DNA of 11,368 nt, from the NCBI GenBank assembly GCA_964521305.1, contig CAZFQZ010000027.1, positions 1 through 11,368 on the forward strand. The letters run 5' to 3'. The translations under genes were made by a program, and so were the position numbers. This DNA is from CAZBEJ01 sp964521305 (lineage in GTDB: Bacteria; Patescibacteriota; Microgenomatia; UBA1406; GWC2-37-13). Shown here piece by piece: positions 1 to 5,401 of this stretch. Position 1 is the first letter of the stretch; every line of letters begins with the position of its first letter. Under the pieces are notes generated by a model. The model had not been told where the DNA came from. It made no database searches and saw nothing but the letters and a program-made list of their open reading frames with translations.

Positions 1-171
1 TTAACGACGTCTAATATGGCGACTGCTTCTACAAATCAAGAAACGCAATCTGGACAAGAACAAGGATTCAAAGTCATTCCTCCGGGAGCTTCCCATAAAC
101 AGATCGGTCGCAACGATCCTTGCTGGTGCGGCAGCGGTAAAAAATATAAAAAATGCCATTACCCGAATTAA
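1..171 (+). CDS. secA: Protein translocase subunit SecA, C-terminal end (partial)
   Basis: Only the last 56 codons are present; the gene enters from the left edge in frame 1 and stops at TAA (169-171). The end of the peptide has the SEC-C zinc-binding signature C-W-C, eight residues, then C-H (inside NDPCWCGSGKKYKKCHYPN), which is the usual SecA terminus. Before it is a Gln/Ser/Thr-rich low-complexity stretch like the variable SecA linker. SecA is the ATPase that drives preproteins through SecYEG at the cytoplasmic membrane; the zinc tail binds SecB or ribosomes and lipids in model bacteria. The SEC-C motif also occurs in unrelated proteins, so the SecA call rests on the linker plus terminal placement. 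It converges on glmS with a 16-nt gap and no visible terminator. Confidence 0.85.
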   Translation, partial: LTTSNMATASTNQETQSGQEQGFKVIPPGASHKQIGRNDPCWCGSGKKYKKCHYPN

Positions 172-187
172 AGAAATGCACCTGTTA

Positions 188-1960
188 TTATTTTACCGTT
201 ACGCTTTTTGCCAGGTTTCTTGGTTTGTCAGGATCCGCTCCCCTGCCAATGCTCAAATAATAACCGAGAAGCTGGCCTGCGATGATATTGGCAAATATGG
301 TCAATATTCCGGCATCCGGCGTCCGTACCGACATATCGAATTCCGGTGACGCAAACGGTGCGATGCCTACGATATGACCGCCCCGTGCTTTCAACTCTGC
401 AGCGCTGGAGAGTACTTCATCCTTAACCTCATCGCTACTGGCGAGGACGAAGCACGTCGTACCTTTTTGGATGAGCGTGATGACTCCATGTTTCAATTCC
501 CCGGCGGCAAACGCTTCCGCATGAATATAACTCGCCTCCTTGATTTTCAAGGCAAACTCCATTCCCGCCGGATAGTTAAGGTGTTTGCCAATGACAAACA
601 TATCTTCGTGGTTCATGATGGATTTAGCTAACGTTATAACCTCGTTTTGCAGGTTTCCGTTCATCCATGATTCCAATGTTTTGCCCAAGGCAAGGATTTT
701 TTGTTTTGCTTGTCTGTACTGCCCTTTAACATAATTGCCAAGAAGATAGAGCAGAGCAAGCTGGGAAGTAAAAGCCTTGGTTGAAATAACCGCTATTTCC
801 GGTCCGGCGCCGACAGCAAGGACCGTATCTGCAAGGCGTTCGAGCGTTGATCCCCGTGCATTGACTATGGCGACGATGTGAGCGCCTTTTTTCTTCGCTT
901 CCTTAACCGCGATTAACGTATCGGCTGTTTCTCCGCTTTGTGATATGGCGAAGAGCAGGGTTTTTTCGTTGGAAAATCGGTTGAACGGCATATATTCATA
1001 TGCTCCGTAGGCCTGCGTTTCTATTCCCAAGTTCGCAAAAAAATACTTGGCAGCCAATGCGCAGTACGAAGCTGTTCCACAACCAATGAAGACAGGATGA
1101 AATTTTTCCTTGTTAATTTTGTCGGATAACGCGGCGAGTTCGGTTTCGTTCAAAGCAGCTGTTTTGGGTATGGTTGTTTGCTGTTCCATGATTTCCTTGA
1201 GCAGGAAATGCGGGTAACCGGATTTTTCCGCATCCTCAACTTTCCAGTCAAGCGTTTGGGTTTCCAGCGTTTTTTTTGATTTCGAAACCAAATCATAAAG
1301 TTCAATGCCGTTTTTTGACAGTACGATGCCTTCGCCGTCCTTCATGAAATGGACTTTATTTGTGTACTTTAGAAAAGCAGGTACGTCCGAGCCAAGATAA
1401 TAGGTGTCGCTGGATATGCCGACCACAAGCGGCGACCCGTTCCTGCAGGTAATAATAGCTTGGGATTTTACGTCGAGAACCGCTATGGCGTTGGAACCGA
1501 CTAGACTGTTAAACGTATCGAATACCGCTTCGACTATCGGTTGAGTTTTTGATTTTTCTTCGATAAGATGCGCGATTACCTCGGTATCGGTTTCGGATAT
1601 GAACACATGTCCTTTTTTCATGAGCTCGGATTTTATCGCCTGATAGTTCTCGACGATGCCATTGTGGATAACCGCAATTGTTTTGGAGCAGTCGAGATGC
1701 GGGTGCGCATTGGTGTCAGTTACGCCCCCGTGGGTTGCCCATCGCGTATGGCCGATTGCTATTGTACCTTTTGGAAGTTCTGTTTGTGCATCGCCGATTT
1801 TGCCAATATGTTTATCAACCTGAATGTTATCTTGATCAAGAGGTTTTATGGCAATTCCCCACGAATCATAGCCGCGGTATTCAAGTTTCTTCAAACCTTC
1901 AAGCACGGTCTGCGCAGCCTGGTTTGTTTTGTCGTTGACAACAGCGAATATTCCACACAT
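188..1960 (-). CDS. glmS: Glutamine--fructose-6-phosphate aminotransferase (isomerizing)
   Basis: GlmS makes glucosamine-6-phosphate from fructose-6-phosphate and glutamine, the first step toward UDP-GlcNAc for peptidoglycan. The 590-aa product (E. coli 609) is complete. The glutaminase domain (about 1-230) starts MCGIF, giving Cys2 as the N-terminal nucleophile; HTRWATHG (71-78), NAHPH (84-88), HNGIVENY (99-106) and SETDTEV (122-128) follow. Two SIS domains follow, with GCGTASY (293-299), SQSGETADT (340-348) and GPEIAVISTKAFTSQ (386-400). K472, E475 and H491 match the isomerase residues K485/E488/H504 of E. coli, and the C-terminal RNLAKSVTV (581-589) supplies the catalytic Lys at 585. The start must be this ATG because Cys2 has to be exposed. 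No Shine-Dalgarno is seen; TATTTT lies 6 nt before ATG. Tandem TAA TAA stops. YRGYDSW has Trp where model enzymes usually have Ala. Confidence 0.97.
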   Translation of the reverse strand: MCGIFAVVNDKTNQAAQTVLEGLKKLEYRGYDSWGIAIKPLDQDNIQVDKHIGKIGDAQTELPKGTIAIGHTRWATHGGVTDTNAHPHLDCSKTIAVIHNGIVENYQAIKSELMKKGHVFISETDTEVIAHLIEEKSKTQPIVEAVFDTFNSLVGSNAIAVLDVKSQAIITCRNGSPLVVGISSDTYYLGSDVPAFLKYTNKVHFMKDGEGIVLSKNGIELYDLVSKSKKTLETQTLDWKVEDAEKSGYPHFLLKEIMEQQTTIPKTAALNETELAALSDKINKEKFHPVFIGCGTASYCALAAKYFFANLGIETQAYGAYEYMPFNRFSNEKTLLFAISQSGETADTLIAVKEAKKKGAHIVAIVNARGSTLERLADTVLAVGAGPEIAVISTKAFTSQLALLYLLGNYVKGQYRQAKQKILALGKTLESWMNGNLQNEVITLAKSIMNHEDMFVIGKHLNYPAGMEFALKIKEASYIHAEAFAAGELKHGVITLIQKGTTCFVLASSDEVKDEVLSSAAELKARGGHIVGIAPFASPEFDMSVRTPDAGILTIFANIIAGQLLGYYLSIGRGADPDKPRNLAKSVTVK

Positions 1961-2068
1961 AGGAATAAAATATCGAAATAATAACGGAGCTCCTTGAAGT
2001 AACTACCTATAAAAATAAAGCAGTTCGTTATGTATTTTTTCTTATTGCTCAAATTACTTTGAGGTTTT
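1961..2068 (-). promoter_or_regulatory. glmS upstream region
   Basis: AT-rich 108 bp between the small-RNA terminator and the glmS ATG. Read on the minus strand it holds a 6-bp hairpin (arms CTCAAA and TTTGAG, 2048-2063), an 8-bp palindrome GGAGCTCC (1986-1993) and two -10-like hexamers, TATTAT (1983-1978) and TATTTT (1972-1967). No good -35 is visible. The AAGGAG inside the palindrome is about 30 nt before ATG, too far to act as a ribosome binding site. There is no resemblance to the glmS ribozyme core. The glmS promoter is probably here, but its exact place is inferred. Confidence 0.35.
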
Positions 2069-2099
2069 AAAAAAATATTTAAGCTGATAACTGCAGCTT
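2069..2099 (-). terminator. Intrinsic terminator
   Basis: On the minus strand a 6-bp stem (arms AAGCTG and CAGCTT, 2099-2094 and 2086-2081) with a 7-nt loop is followed by AAATA and a run of seven Ts (2075-2069). The stem is short and the T run starts a few bases late, so termination may be partial. It would end both the candidate small RNA and read-through from the CNNM gene, and separate them from glmS. Confidence 0.6.
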
Positions 2100-2141
2100 G
2101 GAGGTACCCGCAGATGATTTCGAATTACCTCCTCCTCGTAT

Positions 2142-2163
2142 CCAGGTACCGTAGGGTACCTGG
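2142..2163. repeat. Perfect 9-bp inverted repeat with 4-nt loop
   Basis: Arms CCAGGTACC (2142-2150) and GGTACCTGG (2155-2163) flank GTAG. It is the strongest hairpin in the 285-bp gap between the CNNM gene and glmS and forms hairpin 2 of the candidate small RNA. No T-tract follows on either strand, so it is not itself a terminator. Confidence 0.8.
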
Positions 2164-2215
2164 CCACACGCTTTGAATTGGTTGATAACAACTGCTTTTT
2201 CAAAGAGCTGTTCTT

Positions 2216-2244
2216 ATGGTACACCGTTTCCGCGTCGATGTCAA
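2216..2244 (-). promoter_or_regulatory. Sigma70-like promoter of the candidate small RNA
   Basis: On the minus strand a perfect -35 TTGACA (2244-2239) is followed by a 17-bp spacer and a -10 TACCAT (2221-2216, four of six consensus bases). It begins one base after the stop codon of the CNNM gene, and the predicted start (about 2212-2208) coincides with the first arm of hairpin 1. Placement, spacing and the downstream terminator together make this more than a chance match. Confidence 0.55.
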
Positions 2245-2245
2245 A

Positions 2246-3286
2246 TTAGCGGTGATTGACCAGGAATTGCACGATGTCGGTAAGCGTAATGATGCCGAGA
2301 AGTTCTCGGCCCTGGTCGATAATTGCGGCGGCGTGGATTCCTTTTTCTCTCATGTTGACGAGCAAGCTATCAACAGGAAACGTTTCGCTGACATAGAGTA
2401 TTTCATGGATAAGGTGGGTTTCGTTGAGCTTAAGATGGGCGTTCCCGTTTTCTGAAAACTTGAGTATATCGGACACATGGATAAATCCTACGATCAGGTT
2501 TTTCGAGAAATATACGGGATAGCGGCTGTATGAGTTTTTGCTGTCGGCAATTTTCTTTTTTATGTCGGCGAGCGTTTCATCATGATAAAAGCAGACCAGT
2601 TTGTTGCGATCAATCATGAGTTTCGTTACCGACGTGTTTTGCAACGCGAATATATTCGAAAGGAGACGCGCCTGGTGGTGCGGAATGATCCTGTTTTTGA
2701 TCGATTCGTCCAAAATGACTCGAATTTCATCTTGCGAGTAATCGGTGTGTTGGTTCAACAAAGGTCTCTGGTGAATAATTTTCAATATAAGATTGGAAAT
2801 GCCGTTGATGACGAAAATAACCGGCGCACACAGAAAAGTAAACAGGTTCAGCGGCAAAATCAACAGACGCGAAATCAATTCGGATTTCTGCAAGGCAAGG
2901 GTTTTCGGGATGATTTCACCGAAAATCATCTGTACGAATGCCAGAAGCGAAATGGTTATGAGGATCGCGGCGGACCGGTCGATAAAAATCGTGGATTGGA
3001 CCGGAATCTGTTTTATCAGAGGATACAACAGTTTTTCGATTAGCGGTTCCCCATACCAGCCGAGAATAATATTGCATACCGTGCTTCCCAATTGAGTGGC
3101 AGATATGATAAGGTAGAGATTATTCAACGCTTTACGCACCACATAGAATCCCAGTACTTTTTGCCGTACGTACTGGTCGATTTTCGTCTTTCTGAGAGTG
3201 AGTAGGGAGTATTCTGCAGCAACAAAAAAAGCATTAAGGGCTATGAGCGCCGGAACGAGTATAATATTGAAATACGTATTTGCCAT
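2246..3286 (-). CDS. CNNM (DUF21) transmembrane protein with paired CBS domains, HlyC/CorC family
   Basis: 346 aa. The N-terminal half (about 1-175) is a CNNM domain with hydrophobic segments near 7-25, 58-78, 106-125 and 140-170. It contains the family-typical GWYGEP (76-81) and FGEIIPKTLAL (122-132). DEIRVILDES (186-195) is the usual acidic linker. Two CBS repeats follow (about 215-275 and 290-346): VGFIHVSDIL (266-275) and LGIITLTDIVQFL (330-342). CNNM/CorC proteins are linked to magnesium (and cobalt) efflux or homeostasis, with CBS domains sensing nucleotide or Mg-ATP. The protein stops right after the CBS pair, so the C-terminal CorC_HlyC domain of the usual 420-450-aa family members is absent. 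That short form is known in the family. ATG start; no Shine-Dalgarno. The substrate is not readable from sequence. Confidence 0.88.
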   Translation of the reverse strand: MANTYFNIILVPALIALNAFFVAAEYSLLTLRKTKIDQYVRQKVLGFYVVRKALNNLYLIISATQLGSTVCNIILGWYGEPLIEKLLYPLIKQIPVQSTIFIDRSAAILITISLLAFVQMIFGEIIPKTLALQKSELISRLLILPLNLFTFLCAPVIFVINGISNLILKIIHQRPLLNQHTDYSQDEIRVILDESIKNRIIPHHQARLLSNIFALQNTSVTKLMIDRNKLVCFYHDETLADIKKKIADSKNSYSRYPVYFSKNLIVGFIHVSDILKFSENGNAHLKLNETHLIHEILYVSETFPVDSLLVNMREKGIHAAAIIDQGRELLGIITLTDIVQFLVNHR

Positions 3287-3315
3287 AAAATGTCGAGTTC
3301 TTACACTTTTTCTGT

Positions 3316-3334
3316 AATACTATACTATAGTATT
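3316..3334. promoter_or_regulatory. Perfect palindrome in divergent promoter region
   Basis: Arms AATACTATA and TATAGTATT around a central C, in the 83-bp gap between the divergent CNNM gene and the CvpA-CAP gene. Each strand carries -10-like hexamers inside it: TATACT (3321-3326) on plus and TATAGT (3324-3319) on minus. It may be a back-to-back promoter core, a dimeric repressor operator, or both. -35 matches are poor on both strands. Confidence 0.5.
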
Positions 3335-3369
3335 CAATTTTCCATAAAAAAGTTTTGCGATTGTCGCAT

Positions 3370-4353
3370 ATGTTCCAACAATTGAACGTACGAGGTGCCT
3401 GGATCGATTTGATTTTTGTCGGATTATTGTTGTATTTCATCATTACAAACACCGGTTTTGTCAATACCATATTCGACGTAATCGGTTTTTTGTTCTCGCT
3501 GTTTTTTTCATATGTGTTCTATAAGAATATCGGTAACGCATTGTTTGTAGAGTTTTCCTTGCCACCTGGATTGTCAAATGCCCTCGGATTTTTTGTCGCA
3601 TGGGTTTTCTCCGAATTATTAACATCGGTAACTTTTACCTTGTTTCTTTCGAAGTTCCTGCGGTATATGAGAAATAATGCGGTAAACAGGGTATTGGGTT
3701 TTATCCCTGCGGTCATACAGGCATGTCTTTTGTTCTTGTTCTTTGTCAGCCTTGTTTTCGCATTGCCGGTCAAAGGACAAATCAAAGAAGCGATTCTGCA
3801 ATCGCGTACAGGATCGACATTCATTCAATGGTCATCACAGCTTGAGGCTGCGGAAAAAAGGGTTTTCGGTGGCGCCGTGTCGGAATCGTTGAACTTCCTT
3901 ACCGTGGAACCGTCTTCGGGCGAATCGGTAAATCTCGGCTTCAAGGTTTCCGCAGACAAGCTTCAATACGATCCGCGGTCTGAAACGGTCATGCTCCAGC
4001 TCGTCAACAAAGAACGCACCTCGCGCGGTATGCCTGCGCTGACATTAAACACGAAACTCCGCGACCTTGCGCGGTCATACGGAAAAATCATGTTCGAGAA
4101 CGGGTTTTTTTCGCATACGTCCGCAGTCGACGGATCAACGCCGGCAGACCGCGCCAATAAAGCGGGTATACGGTATTATGTGATCGGGGAAAACCTGGCC
4201 TATGCACCTGACGTGTATTTGGCTCACCAAGGGTTGATGAACTCGCCCGGGCACCGGGCGAATATTCTGAATACAGAATACCATAAAATAGGTATAGGCG
4301 TGATTGACGCGGGCGTGTATGGCAGAATGTTTGTCCAGGAGTTTACGAATTAA
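3370..4353 (+). CDS. CvpA-like membrane domain fused to a CAP/SCP domain
   Basis: 327 aa from ATG 3370; a TTG at 3355 would add five residues. The N-terminal part (1-135) is strongly hydrophobic, with segments near 12-26, 35-51, 72-94 and 111-132, and looks like the CvpA (colicin V production) membrane family. A linker (about 136-200) leads to a CAP domain (about 202-325) of the bacterial YkwD type. This has LQLVNKERTSRGMPAL (209-224), FFSHTSAVDGSTPADR (246-261), IGENLAYAP (272-280) and NSPGHRANILN (291-301). H249, E274 and H295 match the conserved CAP His/Glu positions. CAP domains are normally extracytoplasmic, so the protein is probably a membrane anchor carrying an exposed CAP domain. Its biochemical role is not established. 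It converges on the exonuclease gene with a 22-nt gap. Confidence 0.87.
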   Translation: MFQQLNVRGAWIDLIFVGLLLYFIITNTGFVNTIFDVIGFLFSLFFSYVFYKNIGNALFVEFSLPPGLSNALGFFVAWVFSELLTSVTFTLFLSKFLRYMRNNAVNRVLGFIPAVIQACLLFLFFVSLVFALPVKGQIKEAILQSRTGSTFIQWSSQLEAAEKRVFGGAVSESLNFLTVEPSSGESVNLGFKVSADKLQYDPRSETVMLQLVNKERTSRGMPALTLNTKLRDLARSYGKIMFENGFFSHTSAVDGSTPADRANKAGIRYYVIGENLAYAPDVYLAHQGLMNSPGHRANILNTEYHKIGIGVIDAGVYGRMFVQEFTN

Positions 4354-4375
4354 AGTCAAACGCGTAGGCAATCAT

Positions 4376-5302
4376 TTAAAATAATCCCAGCTGGTCTCTG
4401 GATTTTTCTTCTTTTTTTTCTGCAGGTCTTTGAACTACAGATTTTTTAGTTTTGAAAATTCTGTTCAATAGCGAATTCATCTCATATTTCTTCAGGAAAT
4501 CTTTGAGGCGGTCGTCAAACCCGTTGAATCTCGACGACGCCATATCATATACAATATCCACATCGGTAAGGATGGTGGCAAGCTTATGGGACAGTAAGAC
4601 GTTTTCCCTGTATTCCTCCAAAATGGCTTGCGTTTTTTCAGGAATGTCCTGGAGATGCTGGAAAACCGCTTCCACCGATTTGAATTGCTGAAGCAGTTTT
4701 GCCGCAGTTTTCGGCCCTATGCCTTTGGCTCCAACATAATTGTCTGAGGGATCCCCCATCAACGCTTTGAAGTCTGGAATTTGTCCGGGTGTGATGCCGA
4801 AGCGTTTTTGTACCTCTTCAGGATTATAGATTTTTTGTTTACCGAATCCGAGTTCGGGCGTTACTACGTATACCTTATTGTTGACCAACTGCAAAATATC
4901 CTTGTCTCCTGAAAGTATCAGCACGCGGTCGCCATTCCTGTCATATGCGCGGCTGATGGTTCCGATGACATCATCTGCTTCGTACCCTTCCTTTTCAAGG
5001 TGGACAATACCCGCATCATCGAGCGCTTCCTTAACAAGAGGGAATTGCCGGGATAACACATCTTCCATTTTCGGACGGTGGGCTTGGTAATCCTTGAATA
5101 TTTTTTTCCTAAACGTAGGAACCGGCGTATCAAAACATACAATAAGATAATATGGTTGAAAATCGGTGATTACTTTATTGAGAATGGATATGAAGCCGAA
5201 TGCTGCATTTGTCGGTATCCCTGATTTCGTAGTAAACGGAGGAAGTGCGTGGAATGCACGGTGCATAATCGCGTTTCCGTCGACAAGCAAGAGAATATTC
5301 AT
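4376..5302 (-). CDS. Stand-alone 5'-3' exonuclease (PolA N-terminal type) with C-terminal clamp-binding motif
   Basis: 308 aa, equal to only the 5'-nuclease domain of DNA polymerase I; no 3'-5' exonuclease or polymerase domain follows before the stop. Metal and DNA-binding motifs are intact: LLVDGNAIMHRAFH (5-18), FDTPVPTFRKKIFKDYQAHR (57-76), EGYEADDVIGT (105-115), SGDKDILQLV (131-140) and GDPSDNYVGAKGIGPKTA (183-200, including the helix-three-turn-helix). Such enzymes cut 5' flaps and RNA primers during Okazaki-fragment maturation and repair. After the domain comes a charged tail (about 285-303, Lys/Glu-rich) ending QLGLF at 304-308, a consensus beta-clamp binding motif. Start set at ATG 5302; TTG 5308 would add MS. 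No Shine-Dalgarno. The gene lies downstream of ftsH, with 77 bp between the ftsH stop and this ATG. Confidence 0.93.
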   Translation of the reverse strand: MNILLLVDGNAIMHRAFHALPPFTTKSGIPTNAAFGFISILNKVITDFQPYYLIVCFDTPVPTFRKKIFKDYQAHRPKMEDVLSRQFPLVKEALDDAGIVHLEKEGYEADDVIGTISRAYDRNGDRVLILSGDKDILQLVNNKVYVVTPELGFGKQKIYNPEEVQKRFGITPGQIPDFKALMGDPSDNYVGAKGIGPKTAAKLLQQFKSVEAVFQHLQDIPEKTQAILEEYRENVLLSHKLATILTDVDIVYDMASSRFNGFDDRLKDFLKKYEMNSLLNRIFKTKKSVVQRPAEKKEEKSRDQLGLF

Positions 5303-5315
5303 GGACAAAATGATT

Positions 5316-5401
5316 CAATAATCCAATAATTACCAATAAGTATGTACATGAGATCCAATGCATTAATGAATTGGATCGTTCATCGAGTTATTGGATTATT
5401 G
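5316..5401. repeat. Inverted-repeat element (14-bp arms) between ftsH and the exonuclease gene
   Basis: CAATAATCCAATAA (5316-5329) is perfectly inverted at TTATTGGATTATTG (5388-5401), 58 nt apart. Both arms continue a run of CCAATAA-like units (CCAATAA again at 5333-5339; ATTGGTAGGATTGG on the right). Between them is a second nested palindrome (5352-5377). The right arm lies inside the last codons of ftsH (stop 5380-5382) and encodes its N-N-P-I tail. There is no T-tract and no transposase. It could be an intergenic repeat, a small non-autonomous element, or an mRNA stability hairpin between two co-directional genes. Confidence 0.65.
5352..5377. repeat. Nested 26-bp near-perfect palindrome
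   Basis: Arms GATCCAAT (5352-5359) and ATTGGATC (5370-5377) surround the palindrome CATTAATG (5361-5368); only the G/A pair at 5360/5369 breaks symmetry. It sits inside the larger inverted repeat just after the ftsH stop codon. Symmetry of this kind suits a dimeric protein site or a cruciform/hairpin. Confidence 0.65.

Larger units (their letters stand above)
2069..2212 (-). ncRNA. Candidate structured small RNA, about 140 nt
   Basis: No ORF of note lies here, yet the minus strand folds almost end to end. In transcript order: hairpin 1 (2212-2187), arms AACAGCT and AGTTGTT with an inner CTTT/AAAG stem and one bulge; hairpin 2 (2163-2142), a perfect 9-bp stem with arms CCAGGTACC and GGTACCTGG and loop CTAC; hairpin 3 (2132-2100), arms GGAGGTA and TACCTCC with a 19-nt loop; then a terminator hairpin (2099-2081) followed by seven Ts. 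A promoter-like sequence sits just upstream. GGTACC occurs three times (2103, 2145, 2155), so the 5' arm of hairpin 2 could also pair with the 3' arm of hairpin 3, giving alternative folds. It does not resemble tRNA, 5S, SRP RNA, tmRNA, 6S RNA or a riboswitch I recognise. It could instead be the structured 3' UTR of the CNNM gene. The 5' end is approximate. Confidence 0.6.

Noticed and set aside
374..631. Plus-strand ORFs inside glmS, and similar open frames opposite other genes
   Set aside because: They lie entirely within well-supported genes, have no recognisable domain, and disappear as shadows of the real frames.
2100..2132. tRNA gene (7-bp acceptor-like stem, TTCGAA-like loop)
   Set aside because: Only 19 nt lie between the arms and no D, anticodon or T arm can be drawn on either strand.
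2187..2212. rRNA-leader boxA (minus strand reads GCTCTTTGAAAA)
   Set aside because: The resemblance to antitermination boxA is real but short. The bases are explained by hairpin 1, and no rRNA gene follows.
1961..2245. glmS ribozyme or riboswitch upstream of glmS
   Set aside because: No match to the glmS ribozyme core is visible, and the structured segment ends in its own terminator about 110 nt before the glmS ATG.
5380..5382. TGA read as glycine (alternative code of some CPR lineages)
   Set aside because: ftsH and rrf2 both end at TGA at the expected protein length, and no confident gene contains an internal TGA.
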